Source of the DNA: Pseudomonas sp. GV071
GTDB lineage: Bacteria > Pseudomonadota > Gammaproteobacteria > Pseudomonadales > Pseudomonadaceae
Length of the DNA: 64,000 nt
Assembly (NCBI RefSeq): GCF_003050835.1
Contig: NZ_QAOJ01000012.1
Location: 62,001-126,000, forward strand
Direction: 5' to 3'
Shown: positions 50,449-60,653 of the stretch, piece by piece
Numbering within the stretch: the first letter of the stretch is position 1
Layout: every line of letters starts with the position of its first letter
The notes under the pieces: generated by a model
Told to the model about the DNA's origin: nothing
Seen by the model: the letters and a program-made list of their open reading frames with translations, nothing else
Databases searched by the model: none
Position numbers and translations under genes: made by a program

Positions 50449-52194
50449 CTAGGGTGTCCAATCCACACCATGGTCCTGAAGATAGCTATCCACAGCTGCG
50501 CCGACAGTGGGCTGAAAAATATCGCTGCCGATCTGTTTAAGCACTTCAAGGCGCTGCAGCTTGTCCTTTACCGGGTCTTTCATCTCCGCAAAACGCAGTT
50601 CGATTCCGACATCGCGCAGGCCTTGCCCAAGCTCAATCAACATGTCAGCAGAGGTAACGTCGACGCTGGTAACCGGTTCGGCGGCGACCACAATTCGTCG
50701 TACCGACGTCGGCGACTGCGCGATCACCTCCTGCACGCAGCGTTGGAAAAGTTCGGCGTTGGCGAAGAACAACGGCGCATCCCAGCGAAACAGCACCAAC
50801 CCTGGAATTCGGCGGGCGTTCGGATAGCGGGCCAAGTCGTGGTAGCCCCGCACTCCATCGACCCTACCGAGTAATGCGTAATGAGGACGCCAACCATCCC
50901 AGAGAAACTCGACTACGGCGGCTACCACAGCCAGGCCGATACCAGGCACCGCGCCCAGAACCGCAACACCGACGAAGCAGAAAACTGATAACCAGAACTC
51001 CCAGCGCTGAATACGGTAGATACGGCGCAAGTCCTTGAACTCGAACAAGCCAATGGCCGACGCGATCACCACCGCGGCCAACGCACTGTTGGGCAGGTGC
51101 TGCAGCAGGTCGGGGGCAAACAGCAACAGCAAGGCGACCGCCACTGCGCCAACTACGCCGGTGAGCTGGGTTCTCGCGCCAGCAGCCTCGGCGACCGGCG
51201 TGCGTGATGAACTGCTGCTGATTGGAATGCCTTGGAAAAAACCAGTCAGCAGATTGGCCACGCCAAGTCCCACCATTTCCTGGTTGGGATCGACCGTAGA
51301 GCGCGTGCGGGCGGCGTAGGTACGCGACAGCACGCTGGTGTCGGCAAACGACACCAGTGCCACGGCGCCGCCACCGATAAGCACGGTGCTCAGGTCTGCC
51401 AGGCTTATCAGCGGCAGCGCGAAGTTGGGTAACCCTTGCGGCAGAGAGCCCACCACCTTTACCGCATACCTGGCTTCCAAATCGAAGACCGCTACCACCA
51501 GGGTGGCGGCCACCACCGCGATGAGCATGCCGGGCAGCCGCTCGTACCGCTTGAGCAGCAGAATCAACGCCAGGGTGCCGGCGCCGATGGCGAAGGCCCA
51601 GGTATTGGCCGCGCCGGCGAATAACGCCTGCACCAGGCTCCAGATGTCGCGCAACGGGCCGTCACTGTCGATGGAAATGCCGAACAGCTTCGGCGTCTGG
51701 CTGATCAGCACGGTCAGCGCGATACCGTTCATGTAGCCGTAGCGAATCGGTTTGGACAGCAGCTCGGTGATAAAGCCCAGGCGCAACAAGCCCGCGCCGA
51801 TGCAGATCAGCCCCGACACCACGGCCATTGCACTGGCCAAGGCGATGGCGCGCACCGGATCGCCGCCCGACAGCGGCAGCACGACGGCAAGAATGATCGC
51901 CACCAGCGCCGAATCAGGGCCCAGCACCAGAATGCGGCTCGGGCCAAACAGCGCGTAGGCAAGCAGCGGCACGATGGTCGCGTACAAACCATAAATTCCC
52001 GGCACCCCTGAGGCCTCGGCATAGGCAATGCCCACCGGCACCAACATGGCCGTTAACACCAGACCGGCGACCAGATCTTTCGCCAACCAGGCCACCTGAT
52101 AAACGCGCAAAACCTGCACACCGGGTAACCAGCGTTGCCAAGTTGGAGAACGGTTTACTGCTGGCGGTCGAGGGTCGATATTTGGGGCTGACAT
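50449..52194 (-). CDS. SulP-family anion transporter with STAS domain
   Basis: 581 residues. Inner-membrane permease for sulfate, bicarbonate or similar anions. N-terminal signature (LVAGLVLTAMLVPVGIAYAE, GVPGIYGLYATIVPLLAYAL), about 11-12 membrane helices, and a C-terminal STAS domain (IVVAAEPVTSVDVTSADMLI, ELGQGLRDVGIELRFAEMKD). The substrate cannot be told from sequence. The next gene leftward of the antiporter, same direction with a gap of 29 bases, so probably one transcript with the cation antiporter. Confidence 0.92.
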   Translation of the reverse strand: MSAPNIDPRPPAVNRSPTWQRWLPGVQVLRVYQVAWLAKDLVAGLVLTAMLVPVGIAYAEASGVPGIYGLYATIVPLLAYALFGPSRILVLGPDSALVAIILAVVLPLSGGDPVRAIALASAMAVVSGLICIGAGLLRLGFITELLSKPIRYGYMNGIALTVLISQTPKLFGISIDSDGPLRDIWSLVQALFAGAANTWAFAIGAGTLALILLLKRYERLPGMLIAVVAATLVVAVFDLEARYAVKVVGSLPQGLPNFALPLISLADLSTVLIGGGAVALVSFADTSVLSRTYAARTRSTVDPNQEMVGLGVANLLTGFFQGIPISSSSSRTPVAEAAGARTQLTGVVGAVAVALLLLFAPDLLQHLPNSALAAVVIASAIGLFEFKDLRRIYRIQRWEFWLSVFCFVGVAVLGAVPGIGLAVVAAVVEFLWDGWRPHYALLGRVDGVRGYHDLARYPNARRIPGLVLFRWDAPLFFANAELFQRCVQEVIAQSPTSVRRIVVAAEPVTSVDVTSADMLIELGQGLRDVGIELRFAEMKDPVKDKLQRLEVLKQIGSDIFQPTVGAAVDSYLQDHGVDWTP

Positions 52195-52223
52195 GGGTAG
52201 CAGTCACCTCGTAGCGACGTCAG

Positions 52224-53297
52224 TCAGGACGCTGTGGGGTCGGGGGTAAAAAAATATGCCAAGCCGAGAATCAAATACACCGCCAACAGCTGCACGCCTT
52301 TGAGCCAGTCTGAACGGCCGTCACCGGCAACCTGGCCGGTGATCAACACAGCCAGCAACACGCTCAGCACCAGGCCGCCCGAGAACGCCAGGTCCATTGG
52401 GGTGCCGCCGATGGCGTGGCTCGCCAACACCAGAACCGGCGCTACGAACAGCGCGACCTGAACACTGGAGCCGATGGCGATGGATAAGGACAGGTCCATG
52501 CGGTTCTTCATCGCCGCCGACACGGCTGAGGCGTGCTCAGCCGCATTGCCCAGGATGGCCACCACAAACACACCAACAAACAGATTGCTGAGCCCCAGCT
52601 GTTTGGCGCTGGGAGCGATAGCAGCGACCATGATTTCGCTGATCCAGGCGATCATCACCGTTGCCACCGCCAGCACGCCCAAGGCCTTTTTCATCGGCCA
52701 TAGACGGGTGTCTGGGCTTTCCTGCCGGGGAATCGGAGCCCCGGCGAACAGGCTGCGATGAGTGACCAGCGAGTACAGCAGGAACAACCCGTACACCAGC
52801 AACAGCACCAGTGAGATATACACGCTCAGAGAAACCAAGCCATCAGGTGCGCGCGCGGACACCGCAGCGCTGTAACCCGCGGGCAGAATCAAGGCGATGG
52901 TGGCCAGCGTCAGCAGCGTGGCTTGTGAGCGCGCCGCCGAGGCGTTGAATTGCTGCTCATGATGGCGCAAACCTCCGGCCAGCATGGCGGCCCCCATCAC
53001 CAGCAGAATATTGCCGACGATGGAGCCGGCAATGGAGGCTTTAACGATGTCGTGCAGCCCGGCGCGCAATGCGCTGAACGCGATGATCAGCTCGGTGGCG
53101 TTGCCGAACGTGGCATTGAGCAAGCCACCGACACCCTCGCCGGAACGCTCCGCCAACTGTTCGGTGGCGCGCCCCAGCCAACCTGCTAACGGCACAATGG
53201 CCAATGCCGCCGCGAGGAAAACCATTAGGTGGTAGTGCCCGGCGGTGTGCTCAAGGAGAACGGCGATAGGGACAAACACCAACATCCACTTGAGCAT
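52224..53297 (-). CDS. Calcium/proton antiporter, CaCA family (Cax type)
   Basis: 357 residues from ATG 53297 behind GGGAGCAA. Both alpha repeats are intact: NATFGNATELIIAFSALRAG in the first and VAILGNAAEHASAVSAAMKN in the second, each with the Glu that carries the cation. About 11 membrane helices. Exports Ca2+ (or similar divalent cations) against H+. First gene of a two-gene unit with the SulP transporter, whose joint role could be ion and pH balance (inference). Confidence 0.92.
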   Translation of the reverse strand: MLKWMLVFVPIAVLLEHTAGHYHLMVFLAAALAIVPLAGWLGRATEQLAERSGEGVGGLLNATFGNATELIIAFSALRAGLHDIVKASIAGSIVGNILLVMGAAMLAGGLRHHEQQFNASAARSQATLLTLATIALILPAGYSAAVSARAPDGLVSLSVYISLVLLLVYGLFLLYSLVTHRSLFAGAPIPRQESPDTRLWPMKKALGVLAVATVMIAWISEIMVAAIAPSAKQLGLSNLFVGVFVVAILGNAAEHASAVSAAMKNRMDLSLSIAIGSSVQVALFVAPVLVLASHAIGGTPMDLAFSGGLVLSVLLAVLITGQVAGDGRSDWLKGVQLLAVYLILGLAYFFTPDPTAS

Positions 53298-53507
53298 CTG
53301 CTTGCTCCCGCAGTGGGATAAAAAGGGAAGGCCCGCCTTGGCAATCACCCGTGGGCTGAAAGCACTATAGATGGGTGTAGGAGCCCCTGCCGAGGTGCAA
53401 GGGAATGTCCTCTAAAAATCTGAAGCCCTCGCAGAAACTGGCTTTGCGCCGCTTCGCTTACTACGCTCGTTCCAACGGCTTCGCCTCCACAAGGATTGGG
53501 GAACAAG

Positions 53508-53717
53508 GTGGACCTACTGATCGAAGAGGTTTCTGGCCCCTCCCAGCCTAAGTGGCTGGTGCACACCTGCGGCTTGACGTTTCGCTTCTTCGATCAACGT
53601 TCAGCAGAAACCTTCGCGAGCACGCTTCAGGAGCGCGTCAACGCGCCTCATCAACTGCCCGAGGACGCCGTCAAGTATTGGGCTCGGGAGCATTGGCGTA
53701 TTTTGCGCGGCTCCTAG
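53508..53717 (+). CDS. Possible small protein
   Basis: 69 residues from GTG 53508 (or 73 from TTG 53496). VDLLIEEVSGPSQPKWLVHT, CGLTFRFFDQRSAETFASTL, EERV-like charged helix and HWRILRGS end: the composition looks protein-like. No family recognised; start uncertain. Confidence 0.4.
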   Translation: MDLLIEEVSGPSQPKWLVHTCGLTFRFFDQRSAETFASTLQERVNAPHQLPEDAVKYWAREHWRILRGS

Positions 53718-53901
53718 CTCGGGGTCTGTTTGGCAGTGCCCAGCTGCAGGGCGCGAGTTGCTACGAACCAACTCTCAGCAGCGCAGTGCGTAGTCAGTTC
53801 GGTGGCTTGAGCCGCGCGAAAGGTCATGCTGTACGGGAGGGGACCATGTCGTATTCGCGGGTGTTTTATCTAAGCGATACCCACACGATAAGGAGCAACT
53901 T

Positions 53902-55392
53902 ATGGAAAGTTCGACCGGCAATCTGAACCTGGAAAAACCAGCGATACCCAACACATCACCACAAACGGTAGCGTCCAATGACAAGCTCAAGATCGGGGCT
54001 CTCATTGCCCTGGTCGTAGGTTCGATGGTCGGTGGCGGGATCTTCTCGCTCCCGCAGAACGTCGCAGCCCACGCCAGCGCCGGCGCCACCCTGATCGGCT
54101 GGCTGATTACCGGGGTCGGCATGTTGATGTTGGCCTTCGTGTTCCAGACCCTCGCAAACCGCAAGCCCAACCTCGATGGTGGCGTTTACGCCTATGCCAA
54201 GGCCGGCTTTGGCGATTACATGGGTTTCTCTTCAGCGTGGGGCTATTGGATTAGCGCCTGGATCGGCAATGTCAGCTACATGGTCTTGCTGTTCAGCACT
54301 CTGGGTTACTTCTTCCCTGTGTTTGGTGAAGGCAATACCTTGCCGGCAATCATCTGTGCCTCTGTGCTCTTGTGGCTTCTGCACTTTCTTGTGCTGCGCG
54401 GCATCAAAGAAGCCACCTTCATCAACACCTTGACCACTATCGCCAAGATGGTACCGCTGGCCCTGTTTATCTTCATCGCCGTCCTGGCTTTCAAGCTGGA
54501 TGTGTTCACCGCCGATTTCTGGGGTGCTGGCAACAGCGATCTGGGCACCGTTATGAACCAGGTGCGTAACATGATGCTGGTGACGGTTTGGGTCTTCATT
54601 GGTATCGAAGGCGCCAGTATCTTTTCCTCCCGGGCAGAAAAACGCAGCGACGTCGGCAAGGCCACAGTGGTGGGTTTCGTCGCTGTGTTGCTGCTGTTGG
54701 TGCTGGTTAATGTGTTGTCACAAGGGCTTCTGGCGCAGGCTCAATTGGCGGGTCTGAAGAACCCGTCCATGGCTGCCGTGTTGGAGAGCGTGGTCGGCCA
54801 CTGGGGAGCGGTATTGATCAGTGTCGGTTTGATAGTGTCCCTAGCCGGCGCGCTGCTGTCCTGGACCCTGCTGTGCGCGGAAATCCTGTTTGCCAGCGCA
54901 CGCGATCACACCATGCCGGCCTTCCTGCGCAAGGAAAACCAGAACCAGGTACCCGCCAACGCCCTGTGGTTATCCAACGGGCTGATCCAGCTGTTTCTGA
55001 TCATCACCCTGTTCAACAGCTCGACCTACTTGAGCCTGCTGTACCTGGCCACCTCGATGATTCTGGTGCCGTACTTCTGGTCGGCGGCCTATGCGCTGCT
55101 GTTGGCCTTGCGCCACGAAACCTACGAGCAGGCCCCCGGTGAACGCGGCAAAGATCTGGTCATCGCCCTGATTGCCGTTATCTATGCGATATGGCTGGTG
55201 TATGCGGCGGGCGTGCAGTACCTGCTGTTGTCGGCACTGCTGTATGCACCAGGGGCGATTCTGTTTGCCAAGGCAAAGCGTGAGCTAGCCCAGCCGGTGT
55301 TTACCAACATTGAGAAGGTGATCTTCTTGGTGGTGTTAGCCGGCGCGGTATTTGCGGGCTACGGCCTCTACAAAGGCTTTCTCAGTTTGTGA
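53902..55392 (+). CDS. arcD: Arginine/ornithine antiporter (ArcD-like)
   Basis: 496 residues, AAGGAGC before the ATG. APC-superfamily exchanger with 12-13 helices; LVVGSMVGGGIFSLPQNVAA is the substrate-binding helix 1, and NLDGGVYAYAKAGFGDYMGF and SSAWGYWISAWIGNVSYMVL are very close to Pseudomonas ArcD. ArcD exchanges arginine for ornithine to feed the arginine deiminase pathway. No arcA, B or C genes are here, so this is a paralogue outside the usual operon; another basic amino acid or putrescine exchange is possible. Confidence 0.85.
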   Translation: MESSTGNLNLEKPAIPNTSPQTVASNDKLKIGALIALVVGSMVGGGIFSLPQNVAAHASAGATLIGWLITGVGMLMLAFVFQTLANRKPNLDGGVYAYAKAGFGDYMGFSSAWGYWISAWIGNVSYMVLLFSTLGYFFPVFGEGNTLPAIICASVLLWLLHFLVLRGIKEATFINTLTTIAKMVPLALFIFIAVLAFKLDVFTADFWGAGNSDLGTVMNQVRNMMLVTVWVFIGIEGASIFSSRAEKRSDVGKATVVGFVAVLLLLVLVNVLSQGLLAQAQLAGLKNPSMAAVLESVVGHWGAVLISVGLIVSLAGALLSWTLLCAEILFASARDHTMPAFLRKENQNQVPANALWLSNGLIQLFLIITLFNSSTYLSLLYLATSMILVPYFWSAAYALLLALRHETYEQAPGERGKDLVIALIAVIYAIWLVYAAGVQYLLLSALLYAPGAILFAKAKRELAQPVFTNIEKVIFLVVLAGAVFAGYGLYKGFLSL

Positions 55393-55467
55393 CACTCAGT
55401 GGCCCTGACACCTGTGCAGACGAACACTAAAGTCTCCGTCCCCAGCTCAATCAGGTAAAGGTTCGTT

Positions 55468-55923
55468 ATGACTAAAAAAATCGATCTGACGATTACCCAT
55501 GATTACCTCAATCCGTTTGCCTCGCCGGACAACCCCAAGCTAAGCCCCGAGCTGGTGGACTACCTGTCAGATAGCGCCTGGTATCACCCCGAGCTGAGCC
55601 TGCAGATTCGCTGCCCTGAAGAGGAGCGAGAACGCCTTCAGCAAGCCATCAGCAACACGTTTGCGGAAAAGAACGAGCAACTCAGAGGGGATATTCGCAC
55701 CCAACGGGTGTTGGCGCTGACACTCCTGGGCTTGGCACTCGCCTTGGTGCTGGCAGGCACGGCGCTGGGCATTGAAGGCACTATCCCCGTGGGAGTCGTT
55801 ACCGTCACGGCGTGGATGCTGCTCTGGCGCAGCGGAGAGATATTTTTTCTGGATATCCGCAGCATGAATCGGCAGCTGCGCAAGTACCAACGCATCGCCA
55901 GTGCATCAAAGCAGTTTCGATGA
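55468..55923 (+). CDS. Membrane protein of unknown function
   Basis: 151 residues, AAAGGTTCG before the ATG. Cytoplasmic N-terminal 75 residues, two close helices (VLALTLLGLALALVLAGTAL and IPVGVVTVTAWMLLW), then a short basic tail. No family recognised. It follows arcD with a 75-base gap and may share its transcript. Confidence 0.65.
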   Translation: MTKKIDLTITHDYLNPFASPDNPKLSPELVDYLSDSAWYHPELSLQIRCPEEERERLQQAISNTFAEKNEQLRGDIRTQRVLALTLLGLALALVLAGTALGIEGTIPVGVVTVTAWMLLWRSGEIFFLDIRSMNRQLRKYQRIASASKQFR

Positions 55924-56140
55924 GGTTGATCGTTCTCAGGTTATGCGTGTGAGTCATGTCTGCGTTCAGGCGAGCTGAAATCCGACTTTTTCGACAGCAA
56001 TGGGTCGACTACAGCCCCCAGGCCTCAGGTAGCAATCGGCCAAAGGCGGACGGAAAGACGTCCGACCGGCTTCTGCTATAGTTTTGAAGGCGTGGCGCAA
56101 GGCAACAGTCTGTTGGTTAAACCTTCTCAGGATCTTAGGC

Positions 56141-56404
56141 ATGCGAATCGTGACGGCTCTTGTATGTACGTTTTTGCTCTCCTTGACACTGCCATCTCTG
56201 TCATTTGCCGGTTCCAATTGTGAAAAGTCAGATAAAAACTGTTTTAAAAATAACGACTATCAAAAAGGGAAAGGCAATTGCAATGAAAATGGCAATTGTG
56301 AGAAGGCCAAGGACAAAGCCAAAGACGATGATTACGCGGTCGATTGCAGGGAGATAAATAATGTTGTCCTGCGTCGTGAGTGCCTTGAGAGACGCAGAGA
56401 TTGA
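56141..56404 (+). CDS. Small secreted Cys-rich protein
   Basis: 87 residues from ATG 56141 (19 codons inside the longest frame). Signal peptide VTALVCTFLLSLTLPSLSFA, then a short Lys/Asn/Cys-rich mature part (NCEKSDKNCFKNNDYQKGKG, NCNENGNCEKAKDKAKDDDY) with six Cys. AT-richer than its neighbours. Function unknown; a periplasmic or extracellular peptide. Confidence 0.6.
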   Translation: MRIVTALVCTFLLSLTLPSLSFAGSNCEKSDKNCFKNNDYQKGKGNCNENGNCEKAKDKAKDDDYAVDCREINNVVLRRECLERRRD

Positions 56405-56978
56405 ATCAACTCCAACTGACATATTGATTTTGCGGATTGGCGACATTTTTTATATCCACAATCACTTCAGTGACGACATCTGATTGTGATGGCGTCACGG
56501 ACGATTCAACCAAAGGGCTGGCGGCAGAACGGGTGATTAAACGAAGCCGATGGTTACCTGGAAAACCAGCGCCGTCGGATGCGCTGGTCAATAGCGAAAG
56601 CGTGTGCTGAAAAAAATCTGGGCCCCCTTTGTTTTGCGAACCGCGCTAATCGCTCAAAAAAAGAATGATTGACCTCCCACCCTGGGTTACTAACGTCTGC
56701 CCTCTAGCAACCCTGGGATAGGCCGTCGACTTTGGGCAACCCGTCATTTCCCGCCCACCTCTTCGCTGGCCTTCGGCCTCTGACGGGAGACTGCTGGCGA
56801 CCCAAGCTATAAACCCAAGCTATAAAAACGGTGTGCTGTCGCTTCATGGTAGGTCTGGGGAATCACGACTAACCTGTTCTCTGCCTTCTTCACGAAGGGT
56901 GAAAACTCGGACTCACAGGCGAGTTGCTGCACTGCGTATGCCGCGATCAGCTGCCCGGTGCTAACGCAGGAGAGCAGC
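56405..56978. other. Gap before the autotransporter gene
   Basis: 570 bases without a supported gene. The 14-mer ACCCAAGCTATAAA-like unit is duplicated in tandem at about 56798-56826. The autotransporter promoter should lie near its end. A minus frame at 56406-56591 has no ribosome site and is not called. Confidence 0.4.
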
Positions 56979-59186
56979 GTGGCACGTTATCTACCTATCC
57001 TGTTGCTCACAATCGGTCTGACGCCTGTGTCCTCGGCATTCGCCGCGACTTTTGTCTGGACGGGGTTTGGATGTTATACGTGCCCGGGGTCCTGGTCGCC
57101 TCAAGGTCCCCCCGATGGTCCGGGAGAGGACGCTGTGTTTCGCGAATTCGGCGCTGACACGGTTTCAGTGTTACTGCCGATTGGTCCGTCATCCTGGGTG
57201 TTCGCAGCCAACGGTCAAGATTACCTGATCACCGGCGCACCCATTTACTTCGACGGCCCCGGCCTGATCAGCGACTCCTCCGAACTGATCGTTATCGGTA
57301 ATGTTCTCGCCGGTGACGGGGGTGTCACCCAGAACGGCGCAGGGACGCTGGTGCTGAACGGCGACAACACTTACACCGGCGGTACCACCCTCAACGCCGG
57401 CACGCTTTCAGTCAATGCAGACAACAACCTCGGGGCCTCCAGCGGGCCGTTCAGCATCGGCAATGGCAGACTCAACACCAAGCAGACGTTTGCGACCAGC
57501 CGCCTGATAACCCTGACCGGCAACGCCTCACTCACGCAAGCTATCGGCACCGGCCTGACCCTGAATGGCGTGGTCAGTGGCCCCGGCTCTCTGGCTCTGG
57601 ACGGTGACGGCGGCCCTGGCGGGCTGGTAACCCTCAATGCGGGCAACACCTACACCGGAGCGACCAACCTCAATAGCGGGTTGCTGTTCGTCAACGGCTC
57701 GATTGCAACCTCCAGCCAGTTGACCACTAACCCGGGAACCTACCTCGGCGGCTCCGGCTTGCTGCCGGGCAGCACCATCGGCGGTGGCATTTCACCAGGT
57801 CCCGCCCGCGATACAACCGGCACCCTGAGTATCGCCGGAAACCTGAACACTCAACCCACCGCCAGTTACATCGTTAACTTCAGTTCCAGCGGCGCGAACG
57901 ACCTGATTCACGCCAGCGGGAGCGCCACGTTGAATAATGCCAACGCCACCACCGTACTGAATGGCTTTATCCCGGTGGTGAATCAGCGGTACACGATTCT
58001 CACCGCCGACGGCGGCCTGAATGGCACATTCACCTATCCGAACCAACAACTGCCGCTGTCGACCTTGAGCATCGTTTACGACCAGAACAACGCTTACTTC
58101 CTTGTCGCCCGCAATGACGTTCCCATCGGCGGAACACCCCTGCCTCCGATAGAGGGGTTGCCACCGACCAACCCGATCTTCGGCGGAATTGTCCTGTTGC
58201 CCACCCTGGGCGAAATCCGCGCCGCGCTCGATCAATTGTCCGGGCAGATTTACCCGTCGCACATGACCGTCATGCTGGAAGACAGCCACTTTGTGCGCGA
58301 CGCCGTCTTCGACCGTCTTGATGGGCAACTCGATGAGCCGATCGCCACCGTCATGCACTCGGAAAACTCGGTGCAACTTGCCCCCAACCTGACCGCCTGG
58401 GTACAAGGCGTTGGCGCAGACCGGGAGCAAGGTGACGTATCCATCGACACCGGCGGGACGTTCCTGGGGATCGACTCGCGCATCACCGGTACCACAACCG
58501 CGGGTGTTCTCTTCGGCTACACGCGGTCGGATGTGGACGCGCCATACAGCTCTGCCACGGGTGACAACTTCACCATCGGTGCCTACATCGGCGAGCTGCT
58601 CGGGTCATGGTCGCTCAAGGCGGGCACGAGCTACACGTTCAACGAGATCGATACCAGCCGGACGGTGAACTTCGGCTATTTCAGCGATTCCCCCAGCGCC
58701 GATTACTCAGCTAATACCGCCCAGGTCTTCGGCGATGCCGCGTACAGGTTTATTACCGGACCGATAGTGCTGGAGCCTTACGCGAACATCGCCTGGGTCA
58801 ACGTCGACGCTGACGGTTTCACTGAACAAGGTGGACCTGCCGCCCTAAGGATGGGCAGCAGCGACAACGACGTGACGTATAGCACTCTGGGGATAAGGCC
58901 CAGCTATAAATTTGGCACCCACAACATGCCAATGCGGGTGAAGGGCGGATTGGGCTGGCGACACACATTCGGCGATCTCGAACCGTCCGACACCATCGCC
59001 TTCGCCAGCGCCGCAGGCACATCCACAATACCCGGTGTGCCACTGGCCGAGGATGTGGCGGTCGTCAACTTCGGACTCCAAGCAGCCGTGACAGCCAGTA
59101 CCAACCTGAGTCTGACCTACAACGGCCAGTTTGCCAGCGACGCCCATGAGAACGGTCTTACGGGGTTGTTGCGGGTAATCTTCTAA
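56979..59186 (+). CDS. Autotransporter (type Va secretion)
   Basis: 735 residues from GTG 56979, chosen for AGGAGA five bases before it. Signal peptide ending at SSAFA, a passenger of about 400 residues with PATR repeats (GTLVLNGDNTYTGGTTLNAG, GLVTLNAGNTYTGATNLNSG), and a C-terminal 12-strand barrel (about 455-735) ending in the aromatic residue of LTGLLRVIF. The passenger is a beta helix without a visible catalytic motif; adhesion or surface role is inferred. Single gene. Confidence 0.92.
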   Translation: MARYLPILLLTIGLTPVSSAFAATFVWTGFGCYTCPGSWSPQGPPDGPGEDAVFREFGADTVSVLLPIGPSSWVFAANGQDYLITGAPIYFDGPGLISDSSELIVIGNVLAGDGGVTQNGAGTLVLNGDNTYTGGTTLNAGTLSVNADNNLGASSGPFSIGNGRLNTKQTFATSRLITLTGNASLTQAIGTGLTLNGVVSGPGSLALDGDGGPGGLVTLNAGNTYTGATNLNSGLLFVNGSIATSSQLTTNPGTYLGGSGLLPGSTIGGGISPGPARDTTGTLSIAGNLNTQPTASYIVNFSSSGANDLIHASGSATLNNANATTVLNGFIPVVNQRYTILTADGGLNGTFTYPNQQLPLSTLSIVYDQNNAYFLVARNDVPIGGTPLPPIEGLPPTNPIFGGIVLLPTLGEIRAALDQLSGQIYPSHMTVMLEDSHFVRDAVFDRLDGQLDEPIATVMHSENSVQLAPNLTAWVQGVGADREQGDVSIDTGGTFLGIDSRITGTTTAGVLFGYTRSDVDAPYSSATGDNFTIGAYIGELLGSWSLKAGTSYTFNEIDTSRTVNFGYFSDSPSADYSANTAQVFGDAAYRFITGPIVLEPYANIAWVNVDADGFTEQGGPAALRMGSSDNDVTYSTLGIRPSYKFGTHNMPMRVKGGLGWRHTFGDLEPSDTIAFASAAGTSTIPGVPLAEDVAVVNFGLQAAVTASTNLSLTYNGQFASDAHENGLTGLLRVIF

Positions 59187-59428
59187 TAGTGTTTACGACA
59201 ACCGCGACCGAGGGGGCATTGTCACATTGCGCGCATTGCGCACTGAGAGATACCCGCAAACCCTGCGACGGGCTGCTTTTGGCCGGTAGCTGCCGGTCGC
59301 ATGAAAAGCTCCTGTGCATGCCCCCTCCTATACCGACGTCCAAATTGCTCCGAGCCTCTGGAGTTCGGGTGGCTTGCACTTCATAGGATCCATGGTCACC
59401 TGATGTCCCTTAACAATGGACATCTCTT

Positions 59429-59785
59429 ATGAACAGCATCAAACCCACCGCTCTCAACGCTGCCCTTTGGAATCGTCTACTCGCCTGCGCCCCACTTGTC
59501 ATCGCAATGGCCGTGATCGCAGCACTTAGATCGAGTCGCCTGGCGAGTGAATTACTCCCAGACAGCACTCGAATAATAGAAATGACCTGTTGGCGGATGG
59601 CGTTGCTCGTGTCTTTCCACTCCGCGCCGCTCACATGGGCGAGGTTTATCTACCGGGGGTACAGAAATAACCTCATGCCCTTCCCACTTCACCAAGCCAT
59701 GACACAACTAAGAATGCCTCTCGCAACGTGGACATCAGGATGTTTGGTAATAGCAATTGCTTTGTGGCCGGCACTGACGCCTTAA
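59429..59785 (+). CDS. Small membrane protein, unknown function
   Basis: 118 residues. Hydrophobic segments LLACAPLVIAMAVIAAL and TWTSGCLVIAIALWPAL with a middle region of amphipathic helices. Ribosome site weak. No family recognised. Confidence 0.5.
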   Translation: MNSIKPTALNAALWNRLLACAPLVIAMAVIAALRSSRLASELLPDSTRIIEMTCWRMALLVSFHSAPLTWARFIYRGYRNNLMPFPLHQAMTQLRMPLATWTSGCLVIAIALWPALTP

Positions 59786-59842
59786 ACACAAGAACCGCAC
59801 AACTCCCTGAAGCCCCCCCTAAATACCTGCGAGGAATTTGCA

Positions 59843-60586
59843 GTGCGTACCCTCTTTTTTATTGCGTTCACTTTACTAATATCAGGCTGCGGCCTTATCC
59901 CACGCACAGGCACACCTTCCGAAGCGTTGAAGATCGCCGATGCGATGGGCGTCCCTGCTGCTGACATGCCGAGGGCCCAGTACGACAAGCTGCTCGCACA
60001 GCAACAAACCCCAAATGCCCCCAAAATCTCAGACGATGCAATTTCAGGGGCAACTCACCTGTTGGCGTCCGGAGATCCAACCATGTTGCTACTAAGCGGA
60101 TTCTCCGCTCGCAGCATCTCTGCGAACGTTCAGCTAGTAGCGTGGGTGCCGGAAGACATCGCTTCGAGCCCCGAAAAGGCGGTTGAAATCAGCTCCAAGG
60201 CTTACATCGAGGCCAGCGCTAACGCTCGGGCGCGAAGCGAGGAAGAACGGCAGCGGATGCTCAAGTACCCAGTGCGCTACGTCCTTGGCCAGCCGTACGG
60301 GGAAGGCGGCCCAGTTCATGCCTCCGCTCAGCTTCTCGACTTAATCGCGAATCACACCCCTGCTTTAGTCGATGCGCCACCTTTCATGAACACCCGTAGC
60401 AAAGTCTATGGGCCAATATTCATTGGAGCTTGGGGAGGCCACTCAAAAGCGGAAGACGTACAGGCAACACTGAGAATGTCTTCACTGCTGCCCCATTGGT
60501 TTTACATCTACAGTCCCGGCTTGGCGGGTGTAACACCACCGTCCATCATGAATAGAGGAAAACAGCAGCTATTCATTCAGCCCTGA
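59843..60586 (+). CDS. Lipoprotein of unknown function
   Basis: 247 residues, GTG start behind GAGGAATTT. Lipobox LLISGC. The mature part has no familiar fold that I can name; LQ-type repeats are absent, and conserved-looking stretches are ISANVQLVAWVPEDIASSPE, YVLGQPYGEGGPVHASAQLL and SSLLPHWFYIYSPG. Last gene of element B before the right-end repeats. Confidence 0.65.
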   Translation: MRTLFFIAFTLLISGCGLIPRTGTPSEALKIADAMGVPAADMPRAQYDKLLAQQQTPNAPKISDDAISGATHLLASGDPTMLLLSGFSARSISANVQLVAWVPEDIASSPEKAVEISSKAYIEASANARARSEEERQRMLKYPVRYVLGQPYGEGGPVHASAQLLDLIANHTPALVDAPPFMNTRSKVYGPIFIGAWGGHSKAEDVQATLRMSSLLPHWFYIYSPGLAGVTPPSIMNRGKQQLFIQP

Positions 60587-60653
60587 CGCTATCCGCTTAG
60601 AAGGCAAGGCGCGTCACGAGACCGATTGAGCCGCGTCGAGGTGTTGCGTGTTC

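Noticed and set aside
57792..58430. 212-codon minus-strand frame inside the autotransporter
   Set aside because: Antisense shadow of a GC-rich beta-repeat gene.
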